34,159 nucleotides of DNA from the NCBI GenBank assembly GCA_035316025.1, contig DATFXL010000111.1, positions 1 through 34,159 of the forward strand, written 5' to 3'. Shown one piece after another: positions 1 through 6,412 of the stretch; the first letter of the stretch is position 1, and each line of letters starts with the position of its first letter. Both the position numbers and the translations under genes were made by a program. The notes under the pieces are model-generated. The model was not told where the DNA came from. It searched no databases and saw only the letters and a program-made list of their open reading frames with translations. The DNA comes from JALZAA01 sp035316025. GTDB lineage: Bacteria; Actinomycetota; Acidimicrobiia; IMCC26256; JACDBD01.

Positions 1-2
1 GC

Positions 3-161
3 GGGGCGATCGCCCTCGGCCACCCGCTCGGGTGCTCCGGCGCCCGCCTCGCCGCCACACTCGTCAGCGAGCTCGAGCGCACGGGGGGTCGTTGGGGCCT
101 CCAAGTCATGTGCGAGGGCGGCGGCATGGCCAACGCCATGATCATCGAGCGCCTGGGCTGA
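3..161 (+). CDS. Thiolase (acetyl-CoA acetyltransferase), C-terminal end only
   Basis: Partial gene entering from the left edge: 52 codons then TGA. The visible part carries the end of the thiolase fold. GAIALGHPLGCSGARLA contains the active-site His of the GHP loop, and CEGGGMANAMIIER is the CxGGG loop with the second catalytic Cys. Thiolases condense or cleave acyl-CoA in beta-oxidation or acetoacetyl-CoA formation in the cytosol. The substrate range cannot be told from this piece. The residue after GGG is Met, where many thiolases have Gln. No terminator is evident after the stop. Confidence 0.9.
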   Translation, partial: GAIALGHPLGCSGARLAATLVSELERTGGRWGLQVMCEGGGMANAMIIERLG

Positions 162-274
162 ACGCTCGGGGCGGCCCGCTGGGGATCGCCTCCTCCTTCG
201 TTCGGTAAAGGCGTCGTCGGCTACCCCACCCGGGTCGCACCGAACGGTCCGTGCGCGCTCGATGATCATGTGGT

Positions 275-292
275 TCCCCAGCCTTGGGAGAA
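275..292. repeat. Imperfect palindrome, copy 1 of TCCCCAGCCTKGGGAGAA
   Basis: This 18-base element differs at one base from the copy at 598-615. Its core is nearly an inverted repeat about a central C. It overlaps the ribosome binding site of the zinc-ribbon gene. Confidence 0.6.
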
Positions 293-299
293 TGGGCGC

Positions 300-542
300 G
301 TGGACGTCGCGGTTCGGGTGCTGATCGGACTGGTGGGGGCGGTCACCATCTACGTGATCGGGGCGGCGTTGTTGCGGAAGTTCAAGATCGAGCCCGAGCC
401 GGAGCCGGATCCCGAGCAGCTGCGACCGGTGGACGTGGAGTTCCGTTGCAGCGTGTGTGGCACGACGGTCGTCATGACCACCGCCGCCGGCGACGATCCC
501 GAGCCGCCCCGGCACTGCCGCGAGGACATGGTGCGCGTCTAG
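300..542 (+). CDS. Small membrane-anchored zinc-ribbon-like protein
   Basis: 80-residue protein of unknown function. An N-terminal hydrophobic helix (about residues 4-24, VAVRVLIGLVGAVTIYVIGA) is followed by a basic stop-transfer stretch (LLRKFK) and an acidic Glu/Pro linker. A small cytosolic domain then carries CSVCG and a later Cys in RHCRED, suggesting metal binding. I chose GTG at 300 because GGGAG at 286-290 lies 9 bases upstream; an upstream in-frame GTG at 270 has no comparable ribosome binding site. It appears monocistronic, with a GC-rich hairpin right after the stop. Similar tiny proteins occur in actinobacteria without an assigned role, so I assign none. Confidence 0.7.
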   Translation: MDVAVRVLIGLVGAVTIYVIGAALLRKFKIEPEPEPDPEQLRPVDVEFRCSVCGTTVVMTTAAGDDPEPPRHCREDMVRV

Positions 543-543
543 C

Positions 544-558
544 CGGGCCGTAGGCCCG
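544..558 (+). terminator. Short GC hairpin after the zinc-ribbon gene
   Basis: A perfect 6-bp stem (CGGGCC / GGCCCG) with a 3-base GTA loop begins two bases after the TAG stop at 540-542. There is no following T run, so it would be an actinobacterial-type stem without a U-tract. Position is the main support. Confidence 0.35.
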
Positions 559-597
559 AGCCGAAGGTCCCGAGCTGGACAATTTTCCCACGCGTTG

Positions 598-615
598 TCC
601 CCAGCCTGGGGAGAA
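598..615. repeat. Perfect palindrome, copy 2 of TCCCCAGCCTKGGGAGAA
   Basis: TCCCCAG-C-CTGGGGA is a perfect 7-bp inverted repeat with a one-base centre, and is 17/18 identical to the copy at 275-292. It lies about 90 bases upstream of the DUF3224 gene. It could be an operator, a small dispersed repeat, or a DnaA-box-like remnant (TTGTCCCCA at 595-603). Confidence 0.6.
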
Positions 616-642
616 CGCCGTGGGGAGTTACAGATATGGCAT

Positions 643-671
643 TTGCACGCGGACGGGCTGGTCGACATAAA
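643..671 (+). promoter_or_regulatory. Possible promoter of the DUF3224-MarR pair
   Basis: TTGCAC (643-648) and CATAAA (666-671) are separated by 17 bases and lie upstream of the DUF3224 ribosome binding site. The match to consensus is only partial. Confidence 0.3.
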
Positions 672-673
672 TG

Positions 674-684
674 TGCGTGACGCA
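674..684. promoter_or_regulatory. Candidate MarR operator
   Basis: TGCGTGACGCA is a perfect 11-base palindrome, flanked by a looser ATGT...ACAT symmetry (671-689). It lies between the putative -10 and the ribosome binding site of the DUF3224 gene. MarR proteins often bind such sites in their own promoter; that it acts so here is inference. Confidence 0.4.
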
Positions 685-704
685 TACATTCCAAGGAGGA
701 TCTC

Positions 705-1100
705 ATGACTGGGCTGACCGGGGAGTTCGAGGTCACATCGTGGAACGAGGAGCCGTACGCCGAGCGGGACGGCGAGCGAAAGCTCACCCACGCCCGCGTC
801 ACCCAGAAGCTGTCCGGCGGCGTGACGGGCACGGGTGCGGTCGAGTGGCTGATGTCGTACCAGGGCGACGGTACCGCCCGCTTCGTCGGTCTGCAGCAGC
901 TCGAGGGTGAGATCGACGGGCGCGCCGGCAGCGTCGTCCTCGACACGGTGGGCGACTTCGACGGCAAGGAAGCGACCGGCACGTGGTCGGTCGTTCCCGG
1001 TTCCGGCACCGGTTCATGGGCCGGCATGCGGGGCGACGGCACCTTCCGGGCGCCCGCGGGCCCGAAGGCCACCTTCAGCCTTGACTACGTCTTCGAGTGA
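705..1100 (+). CDS. DUF3224 family protein
   Basis: 131-residue soluble protein starting at ATG, with a strong AAGGAGGA site at 693-700. Composition and motifs (MTGLTGEFEV, QKLSGGVTGTG, ..GDGTARFVGLQ.., and ..GTGSWAGMRGDGTF..) match DUF3224, a small allene-oxide-cyclase-like beta-barrel family found widely in actinobacteria and proteobacteria. The biochemical role is unknown. Length is normal for the family. The next gene, a MarR regulator, begins inside or at the end of this one, so the two are probably co-transcribed and the regulator may control both. No signal peptide or membrane segment is visible. Confidence 0.85.
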   Translation: MTGLTGEFEVTSWNEEPYAERDGERKLTHARVTQKLSGGVTGTGAVEWLMSYQGDGTARFVGLQQLEGEIDGRAGSVVLDTVGDFDGKEATGTWSVVPGSGTGSWAGMRGDGTFRAPAGPKATFSLDYVFE

Positions 1101-1662
1101 CGCGCTGAGCCCGGGCGGGCGCGCCGATCAGGCGGCGAACCTCCTCGGCGCGCTCGGCTCGGCGATCGCCGATCGGGTGCGGGCCGCCGCCACCGAGGCG
1201 GCGGGCGGTGCGCTGAACGACGCCACCGCCCTCTCGGCGTTGCTGCACTTCCTGGACGATCCGAGGATCGACCGGCTGGCCCAGGTGCTGGGCCTGACGT
1301 CTTCGGGAACCGTTCGCCTCGTCGACCGTCTCCAGCGCCAGGGGTTGGTGCAGCGGTCCGCCGGCGTCGACGCTCGTGCCACGACGGTCGCGCTCACGGC
1401 CGCCGGCCGCGCCCGGGCCGAGGAGATCAGACGGGCGCGCACCGCCGTCCTCGAGCGAGCACTGGCGGCACTGTCACCGGCGGAGCGCGATCAGCTCGGC
1501 GAGCTGGCGGGCAAGGTGCTCGTCGGCGTCATCCGTCCGCCGGGCGCCTACGGCTGGATGTGCCGTCTCTGCGACACCGGACGCTGCGGACGCCCCGATG
1601 GTCGCTGTCCGGTCGCCAACGCCGCTACCGGAGCTGGGTCGACAGGATCGCACCCCCGGTGA
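1081..1662 (+). CDS. MarR family transcriptional regulator with C-terminal Cys cluster
   Basis: About 193 residues. The winged helix-turn-helix is clear: RIDRLAQVLGLTSSGTVRLV reads as helix-turn-recognition helix, followed by VDRLQRQGLV and the wing RSAGVDARATTVALTAAGRA. The tail contains CRLCDTGRCGRPDGRCP, four Cys that look like a metal or redox site and are seen in some actinobacterial MarR proteins. The start is uncertain: TTG at 1081 is the nearest plausible start before the conserved part (DQAANLLGALGS) and overlaps the end of the DUF3224 gene in another frame, implying coupled translation. Ligand and targets are unknown; the palindrome at 674-684 is a candidate operator. Confidence 0.85.
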   Translation: MTTSSSDALSPGGRADQAANLLGALGSAIADRVRAAATEAAGGALNDATALSALLHFLDDPRIDRLAQVLGLTSSGTVRLVDRLQRQGLVQRSAGVDARATTVALTAAGRARAEEIRRARTAVLERALAALSPAERDQLGELAGKVLVGVIRPPGAYGWMCRLCDTGRCGRPDGRCPVANAATGAGSTGSHPR

Positions 1663-1858
1663 ACAGCCCGAGCCCGACGAAGAGGTAGCGGTTCTCGGCT
1701 TCGCCACCCGGCAAGAGCTGCAAGTAGTTCGCCACGATCACGAGAACGCCCACGACGAGCATGGTGAACATGGTCGCGGGGACCCAGAGCTTGCTGGGCG
1801 GAGCCTTCTTGGCCGGGGGCGGCGTGTAGCGCGAACGCTTGCTCTTCGAGCGGGGCAC
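1625..1858 (-). CDS. crgA: Cell division protein CrgA
   Basis: 77-residue membrane protein. A basic N-terminus (VPRSKSKRSRYTPPP, Pro-rich) leads to two transmembrane helices: about VPATMFTMLVVGVLVIVANY and RYLFVGLGLFTGGAILST, joined by a short loop. This is the CrgA architecture. In mycobacteria and streptomycetes CrgA sits at the division septum, contacts FtsZ, FtsQ and FtsI, and helps recruit peptidoglycan synthases. Synteny supports it: crgA lies next to trpG and pknB in Mycobacterium. GTG at 1858 is chosen because the family begins here and a TANNNT -10 lies 7 bases upstream, suggesting a leaderless mRNA. Its 3' end overlaps the end of the convergent marR gene by 38 bp. Confidence 0.93.
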   Translation of the reverse strand: MPRSKSKRSRYTPPPAKKAPPSKLWVPATMFTMLVVGVLVIVANYLQLLPGGEAENRYLFVGLGLFTGGAILSTQLR

Positions 1859-1865
1859 GCGAGGG

Positions 1866-1871
1866 AGCGTA
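1866..1871 (-). promoter_or_regulatory. Leaderless -10 element of crgA
   Basis: TACGCT on the minus strand, within ATTACGCT, ends 7 bases before the GTG start. A transcript starting at the usual distance would begin at the start codon. No clear -35 is seen. Confidence 0.5.
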
Positions 1872-1909
1872 ATCGGAGAAAGCCGCGAGGCCGGGAGCGC
1901 AGCGCGCAC

Positions 1910-1915
1910 TACGTT
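1910..1915 (+). promoter_or_regulatory. Leaderless -10 element of trpG/pabA
   Basis: TACGTT ends 6 bases before the GTG start at 1922, which has no ribosome binding site. It is back to back with the crgA promoter. Confidence 0.45.
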
Positions 1916-1921
1916 GACGCC

Positions 1922-2515
1922 GTGACCGGTCCCCGCGTGCTCGTCATCGACAACTACGACTCGTTCGTCTACAACCTCGTCCAGTACCTCGGAGAGCTCG
2001 GCGCCGACCCCCTGGTGCACCGCCACGACCAGGTCTCCCTCGCCGACCTCGAGGCACACGCGCCGGACGCGGTCCTCGTGTCACCCGGCCCCGGGCGCCC
2101 GGAGGATGCCGGCGTGTCGAACGAGGCCATCCGAATGTTCGGCGAGGGCGGTGTGCCCGTCCTCGGGGTCTGCCTCGGCCACCAGTGCATCGGACAGCTC
2201 TATGGAGGCGAGGTGGTTCGCGCCCCGCGGGTGATGCACGGGAAGACCTCCACCATCACACATGACGGCGCCGGTGTGTTCCGCGGCCTCCCGAACCCGA
2301 TCACCGCGACGAGGTACCACTCGCTCGTGGTCGAGCGCGACTCGGTGCCGCCCGCCCTCGCCGTCACCGCCGAGAGCGAGGACGGGCTCGTGATGGGACT
2401 CCGCCACCGCGAGCTGTCGGTCGAAGGCGTGCAGTTCCACCCCGAGTCGATCCTCACCGAGTCGGGGCACGCGCTCCTGCGCAACTTCCTGGCCGCGCCC
2501 GAACCGGTCGGCTAG
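1922..2515 (+). CDS. trpG: Anthranilate / aminodeoxychorismate synthase glutaminase subunit
   Basis: 197-residue class I glutamine amidotransferase. It hydrolyses glutamine and passes ammonia to a chorismate-using partner (TrpE or PabB). The triad is visible: nucleophile C84 in GVCLGHQ, H173 and E175 in QFHPES. The oxyanion-loop motif SPGPGRPEDAG (54-64) and the N-terminal VLVIDNYDSFVYNLVQYLGE are typical of TrpG/PabA. Whether it serves tryptophan, folate or both cannot be decided, since no synthase gene is in view. The same gene stands beside pknB in Mycobacterium. GTG at 1922 starts exactly at the conserved N-terminus, with no ribosome binding site. Its TAG stop overlaps the stop of the convergent gene (shared CTAG at 2512-2515). 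Confidence 0.93.
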   Translation: MTGPRVLVIDNYDSFVYNLVQYLGELGADPLVHRHDQVSLADLEAHAPDAVLVSPGPGRPEDAGVSNEAIRMFGEGGVPVLGVCLGHQCIGQLYGGEVVRAPRVMHGKTSTITHDGAGVFRGLPNPITATRYHSLVVERDSVPPALAVTAESEDGLVMGLRHRELSVEGVQFHPESILTESGHALLRNFLAAPEPVG

Positions 2516-3672
2516 TCCGCGCTCGTCCTCGCCCCGTACGACTCGTAGGGCCGGCCCTCGCGCCGGGCGAGCTCCCGGCCCGACCGCTCCTGGAACGGGC
2601 TGATGCCACCCGGCTGCCACGGCCCGACGGATCCCGCCGCCAGCGCCTCGTCCGACTTCGGCACCACGTGGAAGCGCGCTCGCGCGTCGGCGAGCGACTT
2701 GCCTGCGAGGTCGAACCAGTCGAGCCGGAGGTAGTCGATGCTGTCTGAGTTCGTCTCACGGTCGGTGCCGAGCGCGCCTCGTCGCAGCGCGTCGGCAAAG
2801 CGCAACGCCATGTCGCGGCTCTGGGACAGGTGACCGGTGTCCGACTGGAACATGCCGGCGCCCGTGCGCAGGTAACCGGTCTCGAACAGGGACAGCACCA
2901 TGGCCAGCAGCGAGTAAGCCCGCATGTCGTCGTTGGCGCGGGCGATGAAAGCAAACACCTCGAGCTCGGCCTCCACCGTGGTGCCGTAGTCAGCGAGGAC
3001 GTGCACCCAGTCGTGCTGGGCGAGGAGGGGTGGAGCCGAGCCCGGCAGCCCGGGGAACGCAAACCCGCGCGCCCGGTACATCTCCCACACCCGGCGGCCG
3101 AGCGTGCCCGCCGGTAGGTGCTCGAGCGCGGACCAACGTGCCGCGAGGGCGGGATCGCTGACGTCGACGTCCCATGCCGTCGCGAGCGCACGTGAGGTGT
3201 GCAAGGCGTCTGCGTCCTCGGGTGCCCAGTCCTTCGTGTAGCCGTTCCGGTCGAAGTCGAACGCGGCGAGACCGAGCGCGCCGTGCGAGAACTCTCGCGC
3301 GATATCGACCATGGCCTCGTCGACGCCGAGCTCGTACGCGAACGCGGCGATGCGGTCAGCAACCTCCTCGGGGAGCGGGCGGAGCACGAGTGCCGGCGTG
3401 AGCATGGCCTGGATCATGCGGGACCGGAAGGCGAGCTCCCGCCGCGCCATCAACGTCGCGAACTCCAGGGCGCTCATCGGCGTGTACGAGCGCAGGTCGA
3501 CCCGCTGCCCGGTCATGGCATGGACGGTCGCTTCGATCAGGGTTCGCTGGAAATCGGTCAGTCCGCCCGCCGGCGCGACCGCCGATGCGAATCCGCGTGC
3601 CATCGCCGTGACCTCGTCCGCGTCGGGCGGAGTGAGCACGACGGTGTCGGTGTCGGGAACGGGCACGGGCAT
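2512..3672 (-). CDS. Uncharacterised protein with a COQ4-type HDxxH-x11-E motif
   Basis: 386-residue soluble, mostly helical protein with no signal peptide or membrane segment. Residues 220-236 read HDWVHVLADYGTTVEAE, an exact match to the HDxxH(x11)E metal-binding signature of COQ4, a ubiquinone-biosynthesis protein. The surroundings (PAGTLGRRVWEMY before, EVFAFIARANDD after) are compatible with a COQ4-like core. The N-terminal 130 residues are a helical region I do not recognise. Actinobacteria normally use menaquinone, so a role in ubiquinone synthesis is doubtful; metal-dependent action on a quinone or lipid is a guess. It is probably monocistronic: its own -10 lies 8 bases upstream of the ATG, and its stop is shared with trpG through CTAG. 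Confidence 0.7.
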   Translation of the reverse strand: MPVPVPDTDTVVLTPPDADEVTAMARGFASAVAPAGGLTDFQRTLIEATVHAMTGQRVDLRSYTPMSALEFATLMARRELAFRSRMIQAMLTPALVLRPLPEEVADRIAAFAYELGVDEAMVDIAREFSHGALGLAAFDFDRNGYTKDWAPEDADALHTSRALATAWDVDVSDPALAARWSALEHLPAGTLGRRVWEMYRARGFAFPGLPGSAPPLLAQHDWVHVLADYGTTVEAELEVFAFIARANDDMRAYSLLAMVLSLFETGYLRTGAGMFQSDTGHLSQSRDMALRFADALRRGALGTDRETNSDSIDYLRLDWFDLAGKSLADARARFHVVPKSDEALAAGSVGPWQPGGISPFQERSGRELARREGRPYESYGARTSAD

Positions 3673-3680
3673 CGCACGGA

Positions 3681-3686
3681 ATTGTA
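3681..3686 (-). promoter_or_regulatory. Leaderless -10 element of the COQ4-motif gene
   Basis: TACAAT (minus strand) lies in AGTTACAATTCCGTGCG, 8 bases before ATG 3672. The segment is strikingly like the one before fhaA. Confidence 0.55.
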
Positions 3687-3724
3687 ACTACGTAATGGAA
3701 AGGCGATCCGTTGCTTCCGTCGTG

Positions 3725-4501
3725 TCAGGGCAACCGGGCCGTCGTCCCGTCCTCCACGACGGCGAGCCCGTCGGCGACCAGAGAGGCGAGCGCGTGGGCG
3801 TCGAGCGTGCGGGTCTCGACGGGATCTCCGGCGCGCAGTCGGGCCATCACCCGGCCCCGGCGTTGCCGGAACGATCCCTCGAACCGAGGCTGGCGTGACC
3901 GGCGTTCCCCTGGCCGCACGCCGCGGGTGGCGCAACGCGACTGCAGCGGGCACTCGCCGCAGCGCGGCTCACGCGGCCGACACACCAGTGCGCCCACATC
4001 CATCAGCGCCAGCAACCGTTCTCGTCCGCGCAGCGGCGCGCCCAGTTGCACGAGTAGCTCCTCCGCCTCCCGGTCCGAGAGCGGGCGGCCGGCGGCGCGC
4101 TCGGCCACGCGCCGGGTGTTTGCCTCGACCGCGGGGACGTCGGTGTCCTCGCACTGGGCGACCACCGCCCTCGCCGTGTACCGGCCGACGCCGGGCAGCG
4201 ACGCCAGGTCGTCGGGCCATCCTCCGGCGGCGATGGCCACGGCCGCCTCCCAGAGCCACCGGGCCCGGCGCGGGTACCCGAGCGTTCCCCACGCCGCGAT
4301 CACGGCTCCGGGACCCGCCTCCGCCGTGACGTCCGGGCTCGGGAAGCGGGCCATGAAGGGCGGCCACGCCGACGCGACGCGGGGCACCTGCGTCTGATGG
4401 AGCATCACCTCGGACACGAGCACCGCCCAGCGGTCGCGCGTGCGACGCCATGCGAGGTCGTGTCGCCCGTTCCGGGCGTACCAGGCCGTGATCTCAGCCA
4501 C
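3725..4501 (-). CDS. mutY: A/G-specific adenine glycosylase, short form
   Basis: 258-residue HhH-GPD DNA glycosylase that removes adenine mispaired with 8-oxoguanine. Visible: catalytic Glu31 in SEVMLHQTQV, helix-hairpin-helix LPGVGRYTA (102-110), and the [4Fe-4S] cluster cysteines C174, C181, C184, C190 (C-x6-C-x2-C-x5-C). Two oddities. The position of the catalytic Asp (E. coli Asp138, LDGNVKRV) is Glu126 here (VEANTRRV). The C-terminal NUDIX-like domain that reads 8-oxoG in typical MutY (about 350 aa) is missing. The GTG start lies 2 bases after the pknB stop, so it is the last gene of the fha-pst-pbp-pkn unit. It may be a divergent subfamily with altered specificity. Confidence 0.88.
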   Translation of the reverse strand: MAEITAWYARNGRHDLAWRRTRDRWAVLVSEVMLHQTQVPRVASAWPPFMARFPSPDVTAEAGPGAVIAAWGTLGYPRRARWLWEAAVAIAAGGWPDDLASLPGVGRYTARAVVAQCEDTDVPAVEANTRRVAERAAGRPLSDREAEELLVQLGAPLRGRERLLALMDVGALVCRPREPRCGECPLQSRCATRGVRPGERRSRQPRFEGSFRQRRGRVMARLRAGDPVETRTLDAHALASLVADGLAVVEDGTTARLP

Positions 4502-4503
4502 GG

Positions 4504-6369
4504 CTACGGCGGAAATCTGCCGACCGTAAGGGTGACGCCGGAGCCCTTTGCCTGCTGGCCTCCCGCCGACGGGTTCTGAGCGAGGACGCGGCCGTTCTCG
4601 CTCGGGTTGTTCGTGCCCTGCGGGGAGACGAACGGCTGGAACCCGGCCTGTTGCAGCGTCTGGGTGGCCTGGTTCTGCATCTGGCCGACGACGTTCGGCA
4701 CGTCGACGAGCTGCGGCCCCGTTGACACGAACATCGTGACACCAGAACCCCGCTTCACCCTGGCGTTGGCCCCGGGGTCGGTCCGCGTGACGCGACCGCT
4801 CGGCACCGTGTCGCTCTGCTCGCTCTGCACCGACACCTGGAACCCGGCCTGCTGGAGGAGCTGCTGCGCGGTCTGCGACTCCTGGCCGACGACGTTCGGC
4901 ATCATGATCTGGGGCTCGCGCGCGATCTGCAGGGTCACCTTCTGACCCGCCTTGGGGACCTCAGTGCCGGCCGGCGGGTTGCTCGCGACGACCGTGCCCG
5001 CTGGTTGATCGCTGTCCACCTCTTGGGCCACGACCGCATTCGTCGGATCCTGGAGGCCAACGTTGATGAGGTCGTTCACGGCGTCTGCGCGCGGCTTCCC
5101 CTGGACGCTCGGCATCGTGAACGTCGCCTTGCTCACGCGCAGCTGCACGGTGCCGTTCTGCTTGAGCTTCTCGCCTGCACCCGGCTTCTGTGACAGGACG
5201 AGATCGGGCGGGTCCTTCCCGTCGACGTCCTTGCGATCGACCTTGAAGCCGCTGAGCTTGAGCGCCCGCTCCGCGTCGGCGAACGACTTGTTGACCACGT
5301 TCGGGACCTCACGGGTCGGAGCTCCGCCGCCGCCGCCCCCACCGCTCGCGAGGAGCGCCACGATCACGGCCGCGACCAGACCGACGGCGATGAACGCGGC
5401 GACGAACGCTCCGAGTCGCTTCCGGCGGCGCTCCCGCGAGTCGTAGTCCTGCTCGGCGGGAACGGGCGCCGCCTGAGTGGGTGCCACCGCCGCGGTCGGC
5501 GCGCCGTCGGCGAGCAAGGCCGCCACCGGCCCGCCGATGGGAGGTTGCCCGCGCACGAAGCGCAACAGGTCCGTGCGCAGGTCATCGGCGGTCTGATACC
5601 GCGAATCGGGATCCTTGGCCATGGCGGTGAGGATGATCCGCTCGAGATCGGGCGGCAGGTTCTGCGTCCGCGTCGACGGCGGCAGTGGCTCCTCGCGCAC
5701 GTGCTTGTAGGCCACGGCGACGGGGCTCTCGCTGACGAACGGCGGCTGGCCCGTGACCATCTCGTAGAGGACGACACCGAGCGAGTAGACGTCCGACCGG
5801 CCGTCGACCGGATGACCCTGCGCCTGCTCGGGGGAGAAGTAGGTCGCCGTGCCCATCACGGCGCCGGTCTGGGTGAGCGCCTCGCTCGTGCCGGCGCGGG
5901 CGATGCCGAAATCGGTGACCTTGACGTCAGCGTCCGCAGTGAGCAAGACGTTGCCCGGCTTGACGTCGCGATGTACGACGCCGTTGCGGTGTGCGAACTC
6001 GAGCGCACCCGCGATCTCCGCGCCGATCTCCGCCGTGCGTCGAGCCGAGAAGGGGCCGTTGACCTGGACGACCTCTCGCAGTGACCGTCCGCGGACGTAC
6101 TCCATGACGATGAAGTAGGTGCCGCGCTCCTGGCCCCAGTCGTAAATGGCGACGATGTTGGGATGGTTGAGGTTGGCGGCGCTCTGGGCCTCGCGGCGGA
6201 AGCGCTCGACGAAGCTCGGGTCGCGTGCGTACTCCGCGAACAGGACCTTCACCGCCACCGGCCGGTCCAGCAGCTGGTCCCGGGCCAGATAGACCTCGGC
6301 CATCCCGCCTCGGGCGATGCCGCGCTGAATCTCATACCGATTGGAGAAGACTTCAGCGAGCTGCGTCAT
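4504..6369 (-). CDS. pknB: PASTA-domain Ser/Thr protein kinase PknB
   Basis: 621-residue membrane kinase that senses muropeptides or lipid II and phosphorylates cell-wall and division proteins. Numbering from the upstream TTG (add 3): glycine loop GIARGGMAEVY, Lys44, Glu63, catalytic HRDVKPGN (Asp138), DFG at 156-158, activation loop with the TQT pair (Thr169, Thr171) that PknB autophosphorylates and PstP dephosphorylates, and SPEQ. A juxtamembrane basic segment (RERRRKRLG) and one transmembrane helix (about 323-344) lead to a Gly run and four PASTA repeats (about 357-624). I prefer ATG at 6369: TAGGGT lies 9 bases upstream, and TTG at 6378 adds only three residues. Neighbours pbpA, rodA, pstP and fhaAB are its usual partners. 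pknA is absent. Confidence 0.97.
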   Translation of the reverse strand: MTQLAEVFSNRYEIQRGIARGGMAEVYLARDQLLDRPVAVKVLFAEYARDPSFVERFRREAQSAANLNHPNIVAIYDWGQERGTYFIVMEYVRGRSLREVVQVNGPFSARRTAEIGAEIAGALEFAHRNGVVHRDVKPGNVLLTADADVKVTDFGIARAGTSEALTQTGAVMGTATYFSPEQAQGHPVDGRSDVYSLGVVLYEMVTGQPPFVSESPVAVAYKHVREEPLPPSTRTQNLPPDLERIILTAMAKDPDSRYQTADDLRTDLLRFVRGQPPIGGPVAALLADGAPTAAVAPTQAAPVPAEQDYDSRERRRKRLGAFVAAFIAVGLVAAVIVALLASGGGGGGGAPTREVPNVVNKSFADAERALKLSGFKVDRKDVDGKDPPDLVLSQKPGAGEKLKQNGTVQLRVSKATFTMPSVQGKPRADAVNDLINVGLQDPTNAVVAQEVDSDQPAGTVVASNPPAGTEVPKAGQKVTLQIAREPQIMMPNVVGQESQTAQQLLQQAGFQVSVQSEQSDTVPSGRVTRTDPGANARVKRGSGVTMFVSTGPQLVDVPNVVGQMQNQATQTLQQAGFQPFVSPQGTNNPSENGRVLAQNPSAGGQQAKGSGVTLTVGRFPP

Positions 6370-6378
6370 CGGTGCCAA

Positions 6379-6384
6379 ACCCTA
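6379..6384 (-). promoter_or_regulatory. Possible internal leaderless promoter of pknB
   Basis: TAGGGT on the minus strand ends 9 bases before ATG 6369, in the 43-base pbpA-pknB gap. It may give pknB-mutY transcription separate from the upstream genes. Confidence 0.35.
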
Positions 6385-6412
6385 TCGGTGCGCCCGTTTG
6401 CGGTCGTGGAGG

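Noticed and set aside
5325..5350. GCC/CCG triplet run in pknB
   Set aside because: It simply encodes the Gly-rich linker after the transmembrane helix, not a regulatory repeat or CRISPR.
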